From Plantago ovata (taxonomy: Eukaryota; Streptophyta; Magnoliopsida; Lamiales; Plantaginaceae): a DNA stretch of 64,000 bases. Shown here one piece after another: positions 43,056 to 52,839 of the stretch. The position numbers and the translations under genes were made by a program. The notes below the pieces were generated by a model. It searched no databases, was not told the origin of the DNA, and was given only the letters and a program-made list of their open reading frames with translations. Numbering within the stretch: position 1 is the stretch's first letter; each line of letters begins with the position of its first letter. The stretch spans positions 59,071,550 to 59,135,549 of the forward strand of contig CM051457.1 of NCBI GenBank assembly GCA_028274465.1, written 5' to 3'.

Positions 43056-44260
43056 TGATGAACTGGAATTTGTCAGATTCAATTAACCAAATAAATTTGT
43101 TTTTATCCAAAGGCAATTCACAACTACAACGAAAACCGTAGTGTAGCAGTAAAATAACCTCTAGAGTGTCGATCTCTAAGGACTATAACTAGCTTTATCT
43201 AATTTAACTTAAACTATAAAATCAACAACGACTTAGCACAGATTTTTCTTATCAAAGATAATGGATGTTAGTGATAGTATGATCATTCAAAGCATAGCAG
43301 GTTAATAATCATGCATGAAGTACCCGATCGTTTTGCATAGAAATCTAAGATCATGAATTGTCCAATGTGTTCCGTTCGATTCAACACTACGAAGATAGAG
43401 GGCTTATATAGATCAAAGAAATAAAGCAATAACTCAAAGTCTGATTCACATTACCGCCATCATGCATAATTAAGAACCCTAGCTAAGAAATCACATACTA
43501 TCACCAACGATAGATTTAGCTACTCATAGATGTCATGCAATCAACATAAATCAAAGCAAGATTGAATGAAAACATGTTGAAAGATATAAATATAAATAGA
43601 AATATCGTGAGATACAATGTTACTGACGAAGGTTGTCAATCTCCGAAGAACCGCCAACTCACAAGCTCCAAATTGATAAGAAAAATAGTCTCCTATGCTA
43701 AGAATTCCCAGAACAAACTCTGGAGAATTCCTATCTAAAACTATGTGAAAAGGTATGAAAAAAGGTATGAGAAAGTATGAAAAACGCAGAAACAGAAGCA
43801 ACTATATATAGGAGTTCAGCACGCGTGGGGCGAGTCGCCCCAGACACCGGGCGAACCTCCCGGTGTGGGGCGAACCGCCCCACATCCCGGGCGAACCGCC
43901 TGGGAGATCCAGTCGGCGAGAAACGCATTTTCGACGCGTTTTAGGTCTTCTTTTCCTTTTCGGACTCGGGTTTTGCCTTCTAGTGACCTTTAAGCCTTGA
44001 AACTCGACCCCTAGACCTCAAATCTCATCCGGAACCTTCTAGATACTCCACGAATGCCCTCAGAACATCGATTCTTCATTCTCTTTAATATAATGGCCCG
44101 GAACATTACGTTTTTCACCTAAAACCTGAAAAATGCAAACTAAAGGGAAACGTGACACTATTTTAATAAAATGCACTATAATATAGCTAAATTAACATAG
44201 AGGATAGCTAAATAGGTGAAAAAAAATACTCGAATGAAAGTGTAAAATACACGTTCATCA
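43056..44260 (-). mobile_element. 5' LTR of truncated type B element
   Basis: A 1205-bp LTR with intact ends, CTATATATA at 43802-43810 and palindrome block to about 43910 (units partly decayed). Flank AAGCG follows at 44261. Confidence 0.9.
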
Positions 44261-45550
44261 AAGCGCCACTGACACTAGAACCTCTTGCTGAAAGAGAGCA
44301 AAGTTATAAAAGACAAGCTGAAGGAGATTCTGAGTTGAATTCAGCAAGTCCGAAAAAGAGAAAAACTTCTGCTGAAACTCATGAATACTGTCAAACTGAA
44401 AGTCATCAAGATCTGAATGAAGATGATGATGATGATGACAATCAGACTATAGCTCAAGCTATAATAGCTAGACCAATAACAGCCTTAACTCCGTCTGGCC
44501 ATTCAAAGCATTTCTCTTCTGACTCAAGATCTTCAGCAAGAGATCAAGAAAATGCAAAGTCAAGAAGAAGAAGGCAAAAAAGTCCAGAAGATGAAGGCAA
44601 AGACAGGAAGAAAAGAGGCTTGCCAGCATTGCCCTTGGCTCCGGCATTGAGTACACAAAGACCAGCAATGAGGAAACTACTCAGAATGTGATCAGAAATG
44701 TTCATGGTTGTTGTATCTTAAAGCTGGAAGACTTGCTGGTGAATGATTTCTTTCCAACAGCTGTACTGAATCAAATGTACACTTGGATTGATCTCAAGGT
44801 GAAAAGAAAAGAAAGGGATCCTCCTTCCCTACCAAGAAACATAGTTGGGAGATGGATGAATCTGGAAGTCTTGGTAAGAAGAACTTCAATTGGTAAGACC
44901 ATAAAACAAGAACCAGAATTGATAAAACCAATTGGTGTTGCCTATTACTCTGACCCTGTAACCAAGAAATCAAAGAAGAAACTTGGATTGATTCCTTATG
45001 AGTATTTCTATCTCACTGCTAAGGATCAAGAAGAAGATCTTCTCTGGTTAAGGAAGATTCATGCTAAAAGCATTTCAGATACACAACTTCCCCATGCCAG
45101 CAATTGGGGCATGCACTTGTGGGTGTTGCAACAATGAAATGAATGTTGAAAAACATCATCATAGCGCCTGCAAGAATGCAAGGATTCTTCAACTCCTCCG
45201 TAAGCTACTTGAAGATTACGCAAAGGACTGTGTTGAATTTACTGCACTTGCTGAGAAGAGTGTAAGGGAGATTCTGAGAAAATCTTCTGCTGAAAGAGCT
45301 TAAGTCCCTGTAATAGCTTTGTTTAGTTTTTGTTTGCTGATTTTGTGTAGTTATCTATGAACCTTCTTGTAAACTTACTAAAAGATAACTATCAGCAATG
45401 AAGCTTTTGACTCTTATTGGTTTTTGATTATGCAATCTACTTATGCTTACTGTTTAATTATTCAAGTATGCTTGCATTAATCAACTGATTTATTCAACAT
45501 CAGAAACCTCTAAAAGGGTAACAATTAATTTAGCCATTGATTGCTAACAT

Positions 45551-45566
45551 CAAAAAGGGGGAAATT
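45551..45566 (+). promoter_or_regulatory. SIRE-like polypurine tract
   Basis: CAAAAAGGGGGAAATT lies directly before the LTR start TGTTAGG. The minus-strand counterpart is 49058-49074 (AATTTCCGCCTTTTTGA on plus). Confidence 0.75.
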
Positions 45567-47140
45567 TGTTAGGAAACTTGTAATTTTGATGAGCAATTAA
45601 CCATGCTAAATTAAGGAAAGCCCAGTAACTAGTACTCTTAAGGTCCATAGGAATTTAGAATTTTAAGGACATTGTAAAAGAGGAACTTTTGCTGAAGACT
45701 TAAAGTAGGTGCTAGATAGGTTAGTTTTACCGCTTATGATGTATCTTGTTTTCTGAAAAGAAATACAACCTATTGAAGCATTTGCTGATGATGTACTTTG
45801 TTTACACAAACAAACTATTGAAGCATTTAGAACCGTTCAGAAACTTGAAGATTTCGAAGAACTGAAGACTAGAAGATTTCTGAAGACTGGTATCTACAAA
45901 GGCACATGTTGCTCAGAAAGTGGAAAGTTCAGCAACAGCTTGCAAAAGTGGAAATCTAAACGACAGAGTAGGTTGTGCTTGTTGAAACTGAGACTGACCA
46001 CTTGCTGATGAACATTTGTGACCTCCTTGCTGAAAGTACTTGCATTTGCGCTCCAACGTTCATGTTTGAATCTCATTCAAATGAACATTAAATGCAAAAC
46101 ATGCACGCGAAGGACATGAAGACTAGAATGCAAATAAAGGACGCTGCTAAAAGTACAAAAGCAAGATAGTGACATCTTAAGGAACAAAAGCCTTAGAATT
46201 TGAAATTCAAACGGCTCCCTTGATTCACTATAAATAGAGGTCATCCGGCAAAGAGTTGAAGTGTGTCAACAACGTGATCAAACTCTCACTTGTGCTTAAA
46301 CTCACATACCCTTCAAACACTCTTTACTACCATTGATCCGTTCCAAGACTTAAAGCTTGAAAAAGCTACTTGTGAAGAAGTAGAACATACACGGCTAAGA
46401 AATTAGTTAAGTGTTCTTTCTTTCGGACAAGAACAAGTCTTGACACCAGAAACAATCAAACTTGTTTACTGCAAAGTATTCAAAGTTTTGTTTCTTAGAT
46501 TACTTGTTGTAGCTGAATAAGTTATAATCAAGTTATCTCATCCCAAACCTCTCTAACTGAAAATACACCCTTTCAGGCGTGAAATTCAGGGGGAACTTAA
46601 TCGAGCATAGTGTTGCTGATTAAAAGTCCGAAGTTTGGTGGAGAACAAGGTTTCGTTCTCTAGTTAGGTTAGAAACGAAGCAAGTGTGCTTTGGTTTCTG
46701 TTTGAATCGCTCTAGATTGGTGTTGTAAGGAACCTCAAACTTGTCTTAGTGGATTCAGTCCTAGAAAGGACAAAGTGGATTAGTTGAGAGATTACGCCAC
46801 TCTCAGATACCACTATAAAAGTGTTTGTGTGATTTACTTACTGCATTTAGTTTTCAGCAAAGCTTATCTATTTGTACACAGTCACTTTGTTCACTTGCTG
46901 AAACTATCACTTACTGACAAAGCACTTATTGTATCAAAGACTTCCGCTCTCTGATTTTAAGTATCAGCAAAACACGTTACTGAGAAGTAACTTGTGCTTG
47001 CTGAGTAAGTTAAGTATCAGCAAACTCATTACTGAAAAGTAATAAGTCCTTGCTAAGAAAGTTTTTAAACGACGAAAGTTTGAAAAGACTATTCATCCCC
47101 CCCCCCCCTAGTCTTTTCTTGTTGTTTAAAGGGACAAACA
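45567..47140 (+). mobile_element. SIRE-like 3' LTR
   Basis: A 1574-bp LTR from TGTTAGGAAACTTG to AAAGGGACAAACA. TATAAATA lies at 46229-46236. A run of about 13 C residues near 47096-47108 lies just before the end. The heptamer TTGCTGA or its complement occurs about eleven times. The inverted relative is 47556-49057. Confidence 0.78.
46229..46236 (+). promoter_or_regulatory. TATA box of SIRE-like LTR
   Basis: TATAAATA in the context CACTATAAATAGAGG. The mirror copy has it on minus at 48451-48458. Confidence 0.72.
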
Positions 47141-47555
47141 AATTCGGTCACATATCTTACTGCTGACCCTAGGTCATTAAAACCTGATGAATGGCTGAAC
47201 ATGGAATTGCACAAGACTGCTAGGCAAATTAAGGATTGCATAACGGTATGTAAATAGGTATTTTTTTATTGAATTTGTACAATATAAATTTTTAGTCTTC
47301 AAGTAAAACTGATCTAATAATTTATCTCGACATGTTGGCTCCTACATCATGTTTGTTTGCTTTCAAAAGGTTGATGAGATGTCTCCTTGGTATTATATGT
47401 CGTGCTCTTCGTGCAATGGAAATGCGAAGAAGGCTCAAGTTGGTGAACCGTGCAATAGCACCAAGTGTGCTGGGCAGCCAATCAAAGCTCTCATTCCCAA
47501 GTAATCTTCATTAACTTACTGGAGCCTTGGTTTATATGATATTTTTCATATACTT
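47141..47555 (+). pseudogene. RPA1-like (OB-fold, zinc-ribbon) gene fragment
   Basis: A short unique spacer between two inverted LTRs. Exon-like 47142-47245 is open in one frame (SLKPDEWLNMELHKTARQIK). GTATGT at 47246 and CAAAAG ending at 47369 delimit a 124-bp intron. Exon-like 47370-47500 continues with MSPWYYMSCSSCNGNAKK and a second Cys pair, PCNSTKC, i.e. CX2C...CX4C. That resembles the zinc ribbon of replication protein A large-subunit relatives, which are common in plant genomes and as Helitron cargo. Both ends are cut, so it is a relic. Identity is tentative. Confidence 0.42.
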
Positions 47556-49057
47556 TGTTGGTCCCTTTAGACAACAAATAAAGACTGGGGAGGGGGGGTG
47601 AATAGTTTTTAAAACTTTTTCGTGTCTAAAAACTTTCTCAGCAAGTACTTATTATTTTTCAGTAATGAGGTTGCTGGTACTTAACTTTCTCAACAAAGAC
47701 TTATTACTTTTCAGTAATGAGTTTGCAGATACTTAAGGTTCAAAGTGCGGAAGTCTTTTACAATAAGTCCTTTGAAGGAAACCAATTTTAGCAAGTAAGC
47801 AAATAAAACAGTGTAAACAAAATGACTTGCTGAAAGTAAATTCTAGTAAAGAAAATCACACAAACACTTTTATAGTGGTATCTGAGGGTGGCGTAATCCC
47901 TCAACTAATCCACTTTGTCCTTTCTAGGTCTGAATTCACTAGGTCCGATGATGATTTTCCTTACAACACCTACACACTAGAATTCTCAGAAACCTAAGCA
48001 CACTAGCTTTGTGTCCAACCTAACTAGAGAACTGTAACCTTGTTCTCCACCAAACTTGGGACACTTATCAGCAAAACTATGCCTGATTAGTTCCCTCTGA
48101 CAAACACGCCTTAAAGGTGGTTTTTATCAATTAGAGATGTTTGGGATGAGATTACTGAAATTAACTTTTCAGTTAACACAAGTAATATGTGAAACTCAAC
48201 TTCACAATACTTTGCAGTAAGCAAGTATGTTGTTTCTTGGTGTCAAGACTTATTCTTGTTTAGAAGAAAGAACCCTTAACTAAATTCTTAGCTTTAGTAT
48301 TTTACTTCTTCACAAGTTGCTTTGGTTTCAAGCTTAAGTCTTGGAACGGATCAATAGACAGTTTGAGAGTAGAGAAGGTTTGAGTGTTTAAGCACACGTG
48401 AGAGTTTCATCATGTTGTTGACACACCCTTCTACTCAGCCTAAGGACCTCTATTTATAATGTCTCAAGGGAGCCGTTTGAATTTGAATTATGGGACTTCA
48501 ACCAAGAGATGTCACTATCTTGCTGTAAGGTCACTTTCAGCAGCGTCTTCTTTTGTCTTCATGTCTTCAGATCTTTAGAACGCGTGCTTTAGCATTTAAT
48601 GCTCTTTTGAATTTCAAATGTGAACGTTGGAGCCAAAATGCAAGTGTGATTCAGAAAGGAGGTCACATGTGTTATCAGTAAGTAAGCATACTCAGTTCAC
48701 AAAGTTCAACCTACTCTATCATATAGATTTTCACTTAAACTGACTGGTTGCTGAGTTTCTCACTTTCTGAGATAACATGCGCCTTTGTAGATACCTTTAT
48801 CAGAAATCTTCTAAGTCTTCAAGTCTTCAACTTTCTGAGCGGTTCTAGGTCTTCAATACATTGTTTTTGTAAACAAAGTACATGATCAGCAAGCTTAAGA
48901 ACCTAACTAGTACCTACACTAAGTCTTTCAGAAAACGTTCCTCTTTTACAATGTCCTTTAAATTCTAAATTCCTATGGACCTTAAGAGTACTAGTTACTG
49001 GACTTTTACTTAATTTAGCATGGTTAATTGCTCATCAAAATTACAAGTTTCCTAACA
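47556..49057 (-). mobile_element. SIRE-like 3' LTR, inverted copy
   Basis: A 1502-bp LTR, on minus TGTTAGGAAACTTG to AAGGGACCAACA. It is homologous throughout to 45567-47140, with clear divergence. TATA box at 48451-48458 (minus), PPT at 49058-49074. Confidence 0.78.
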
Positions 49058-49321
49058 AATTTCCGCCTTTTTGATGTTAGTAATCCATGGCTAAATTAAT
49101 TACAACTCTTTATAAGTTTCTGATGTTGAATAAATCATAGGAATAATGCAATAATACTTGAAATGATCAATCCAATAAGCATAAGTAAATGCATAAACCG
49201 AAACAAACAAGAGTAAGCAAAAGCAATTGATTGCTGATAGTTATCATTCAGTGTAAGTTTACAAGGAAGCATAAAGATAACTAAAACAATCAATGTTCAA
49301 AAGTACAAGGAATGATCTAAG

Positions 49322-51948
49322 CTATCTGAAGTTTCTGGCTGAGAAGCAATCCTTGAGGATCTCATTCACACTGGCTTCAGCAACTTGAGGAAATTCATTG
49401 CAGTCAGCTTCATAGTCTTCAAGAAGATTTCTGACTTGCATTCTCTCTGCTGAGTTTGCATCTTTGAATGTAGTTGGCTTGGGGTCTTCCAATTTGAAAG
49501 TATTCAGTCTGGAGATATAAACCCCAACAACTAGCATTTTCAAGCTGTAGATCACGTAAGTGTTGATCTTTGTAGACCTTCCTTAGCCAGCGCAAGTCTT
49601 CATTCTGATCTTGTTCAGTCAGATAGAAGTACTCATAAGGAATTACGAGGAGTTTCTTTCTGGCCTTTTTCAGAATCTCATCGTAAAACATAACAACATC
49701 TAGAGGTTTGAAGTAAGGAGGAATTTCATTCAACTTCTTTATGAGAGTAGTTCCTCTTACTTTCACCTCAACATTCAACCACAACTTTCTTTCTTCATAG
49801 CTAGAGAGTGGTGATGCTTCTCTTTCATTGCTAGCCACTTTTATCACATTCCATTTGTCCATTTGCTGTAACACATCTTTTGAAAAGTATCTATTAGCAA
49901 GAAGATCTTCAATCTTTAGGATCCAAAATCCTTTCTTCTGTCTTACCACATTTTGAGTGGTGTCTTGATTGCTTGTTTTGTATACTGAACTCCTAAGCCA
50001 ACAACATTGTAGGCTTTTCTTTTGTTTTCAGCTCTTTTGTCTCTTCTTCTTTTCCTTGAGTTACCTCCTTGGTCTTTTGCTGAAGATCTAGAGGAAAGTA
50101 ACAAAGTATTGCCATATTGAGTCTTGGGATTGAGAGGCTTGATGTTCAGGGTTTTTGAAATAGGAGTATTGTGATCATCATCATCATCATCACTTTTTTG
50201 ATGAATGACATCTTCCTTACAAGAAGTAGAAGTATCAGCATTAGTTTTTCTTTTCTTTTCTGCTCTTGCTGAGCTTCTTTCAGAATCAGTTTCTGATCTC
50301 TTTCTGGACCTTGAGTCTTGCATTTCTTCAGCAAGTGATTCTGTTTGTTGTGGTGGTCCTGGTAGTTTTAGCAAGGAGGAGGGAGCAGGAGGAGGCAAAT
50401 CCTTTTTGCTTAGCTTTGTCTGTGGTCTATCTTCCCCCTTAGACATGGATTACATTGCATAAAAAATGTGAGTTGAGAAAAACTCATTGCAGTTTTCAAC
50501 AAGTTTGTGCAAGCTGTTGTAGTGTACAACCATGTCATGCTGAATTTGGTTGTTCTTGGACAACTCTTCTTTGATCATTCTCAAATTGTCCTCAGCTCTT
50601 TTGGCATCAGTGACTTTCTGTTCCATGATAGATTGAGCCTTTTTCAGAGCATTTTTTCCAATTCTCAGAGCTTGACTTGCTTCTTTCTCATAGCTTCTAT
50701 GATGTAGACTTACATCTGCTTGAGCTAGAGTGAGACTTGTTGTGCGTCTCAGCAAGGCAGTAAAGACCTTTTCCAGGTTCATTGGTTTTTCACAAGTAAC
50801 GCCTCACCATCAGCTTTGCATACATCATGCACTTTCATAAGGGCTCTCATTCTTGGTGTCCACTCTTCCACACTGGGAAGGGGCACTAGAGACGGTGTTA
50901 ATGCATGAGCTTTCAGCTCTGTGACAAACGGATCTTCAACTCCTTTGAGTTTACTCTTTTCATAGTCATCTCCAGAGGATTTAGAATAGTCTGATTGCTG
51001 GATTTCACCATTTTTATCATTTTTGGAGGCTGTGTCTTCATCCTCATCAGAGAAACCAGATGAGCTTTCAGCATCATTGTTGTCGAAGTCAGCAACCTTT
51101 TCTCCAAGGTTTTCAGACACATTGGTCTCTAGTTGAGTGGTTGCTGGAGGCAACTCTTGAGTCTCAACAACTGGAGTTTCACCAGTAGTAGGAATTGGAA
51201 GGGATGATTTTTCCAGAATTTTCACTCCAGAAGACTGAGCTATGGACAAATGTTGTGTTCCAGGTACATTTATTACCATGCTATTTGCCACAGATGTTTG
51301 AAAGTCTTCATCTTGTTCTTCTTGTTTATTTTCTTCATCTAGGTTTGGATCAGTGACCTTGGCATCGAGTAAGGCTTTTTCAGCTATCTCGGCATCAGAA
51401 AGTTTTGTCTTTCCTTTGGCAATTTCAGCAAACGTTCTGGCTTGTTTTTCACTCATCTCAACAACTTGTTCAGTTTCTGAATTTTCAGCAGTGGGAGCAG
51501 TAGTAGATTCTTGTTGGTTGCTCGGAGGTGGTTGCTCAACAACATGCTTTTCAATATTTGCTTGATCAGATTGATCAACAATTGGTTTTTGAATTCCACC
51601 AGCACCAGGACTAGGACCTTGATTATCATCATCTTCATCCTTTTTGTCCTTAAAATTTAAAGGATCATGCTCATCACTTGAGTCATCTACATCATTTTCA
51701 TCCTCTTCTTCTTCTTCATTATAAGTTAGAATAACCAATGGAAGATTCTTGTAAATAACTTGACTAGTGACTTCTTCATCCTCATTGAATGAGTGTGGAT
51801 CAGCAACCACATGCACAAAGAGTCCCTTAATCATCTCAGCTTGTTCAGTGGGAGGAGCCATCTTGAACTTGTCTTTCAGATTTTCTCTGATTTTGGTAAC
51901 TAGATCATGTCCCATTTGCTGAGAGAAGGACAAATGTTCTTGAGGCAT
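49322..51948 (-). pseudogene. Post-pol (env-position) ORF of SIRE-like element, minus copy
   Basis: From ATG 51948 a 389-codon acidic region (Glu/Asp, Ser and Gln rich) ends at 50779. The next frame starts at 50782 with a helical coiled coil (KKAQSIMEQKVTDAKRAEDN). It stops at 50450, where the plus copy reads through. A basic/acidic segment 50446-49943 follows, then, after a one-base loss near 49990, the conserved domain (FWILKIEDLLANRYF, PYEYFYLTEQDQNEDLRWL) to 49419 and a tail to 49322. It is more complete at its N-terminus than the plus copy. Function unknown; located where SIRE elements carry an env-like gene. Confidence 0.6.
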
Positions 51949-51963
51949 AATTGAGTGTGTTAA

Positions 51964-52819
51964 TGTTGAAATATGTCTGATTCGCTGTACGAACCAAGAG
52001 ACGACTTAGCTTGACACAAGTCCGACGTTTAGGGCACATATGTCCGACACATGAGCCCTAGTCCGACGAATAAGATCGCTCTCAGATAAGTTCTACTCGA
52101 AACTGTTGTCCAACATACTGCGCGAGTAGTATGTTTCTGAGGACCACGGTCAGAATCTAAGTGTCCGACACACTTACCTATGTCGGACTCGGACCAAGCG
52201 AGACAATTAAATGTCAGAATACCTCAAGAAAGTTGTCCGACACACTTCTTGGTATCGGACTAGTCACGCGAGATGCCTTTGAGTCGGACTCTAAGAAGGA
52301 CTTATACAAGTCAGCCGTAGTTCATGTTACCGCAGGGTCTCGGACCGTATATCGGGCATCATGTCGGACACCATGTCGGATACAAATACGGAACGAAACT
52401 AGAATGTTCCATGAAGAATGAAATTACCTACTTAGCCTTGTGGAAACCCTAATTTGGTACGTGGGCCAGGCCCATTAAGCCAACTAATGGGCTTTTAGCC
52501 TTTGATATTCAATCATGGCCTTACACTTGGCGCAATCTCAGGAGCTCTATCACCATTTGGGAAACACTATAAATAGGGGACACCATTCACCCCTAAAGGT
52601 AATCAATATATTACCTACTTTCATACTACATACACTAGAGTGGTTTCAACCCGCTAACTGTAAAGTCGATTATCCGGTTTGATCACTAGACAAACCGGAA
52701 AACCGTTACTAACCTCCCCCTCAAGTTATTTTCAGGACATTACTTGCAATGGAAGGAGGCTAAAGTCAAGAGGATCGCACTAGAACGCATTAGAAGGACT
52801 TAATAATTAACCATCAACA
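51964..52819 (+). mobile_element. Tat-type 5' LTR
   Basis: An 856-bp LTR with termini TGTTGA...TCAACA. Nine CCGAC/GTCGG cores, several in the palindrome TGTCCGACA, lie between about 52018 and 52380, upstream of TATAAATA (about 52569-52576). Confidence 0.85.
52569..52576 (+). promoter_or_regulatory. TATA box of Tat-type LTR
   Basis: TATAAATA in the context CACTATAAATAGGGG, about 250 bp before the LTR end. Confidence 0.72.
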
Positions 52820-52821
52820 TT

Positions 52822-52839
52822 TGGCGCCGTCTGTGGGAA
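52822..52839 (+). promoter_or_regulatory. Tat-type primer binding site
   Basis: TGGCGCCGTCTGTGGGAA lies 2 bp after the LTR. It is a PBS form common in plant Ty3/gypsy elements; I do not assign the tRNA. The inverted protease tail reads through it in antisense. Confidence 0.75.

Larger units (their letters stand above)
39572..44260 (-). mobile_element. Athila-like type B element, 3' end missing, perfect TSD
   Basis: On minus: 5' LTR 44260-43056, PBS 43052-43035, gag-protease 42919-40760, leader with palindromes, donor and intron-like region, then an ATG-bearing start of the env-position region. The sequence ends abruptly at 39572. Both sides carry AAGCG (39567-39571, 44261-44265), even though the left end is not an LTR. 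The env-position start differs from that at 33794 after the first codons. Confidence 0.85.
39376..45303 (+). pseudogene. Post-pol (env-position) ORF of SIRE-like element, interrupted
   Basis: Exonic parts are 39376-39571 and 44261-45303; the Athila-like insertion between them breaks a frame that joins cleanly in ...KKTPTEA / PLTLEPLAE. The N-terminal part is a predicted coiled coil (SKLTSDQQAIIMKYNSLST). Next come an acidic DDDDDD segment and a Lys/Arg-rich stretch. A one-base shift near 44610 precedes a conserved region (CCILKLEDLL, PYEYFYLTAKDQEEDLLWLRKI) that stops at 45137 and resumes in another frame to 45303. It resembles 49322-51948 at moderate identity. Function unknown; no membrane segment seen. 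Confidence 0.6.
39350..47140 (+). mobile_element. SIRE-like Copia element, 3' half, plus strand
   Basis: Remains of an element whose post-pol ORF (39350-39571 and 44261-45303), PPT (45551-45566) and 3' LTR (45567-47140) are preserved. gag and pol are missing to the left, where it abuts the Copia LTR near 39349. An Athila-like copy is inserted at 39572-44260 with TSD AAGCG. A mirror-image relative lies at 47556-51963. SIRE-like is inferred from a large post-pol ORF followed by an AAAAAGGGGG PPT and a TGTTAGG LTR start. Confidence 0.6.

Noticed and set aside
44610..44700. Apparent conserved -1 frameshift in both SIRE-like post-pol ORFs (44688 and 49949)
   Set aside because: Reading the other frame upstream shows the shifts lie at different places (near 44610 in plus, near 49990 in minus), so they are independent indels. 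No slippery site is present.
47096..47108. Run of about 13 C residues as a telomere-like or G-quadruplex signal
   Set aside because: A single homopolymer near the LTR end; the mirror copy has a shorter interrupted run (47585-47600), consistent with slippage or sequencing error.
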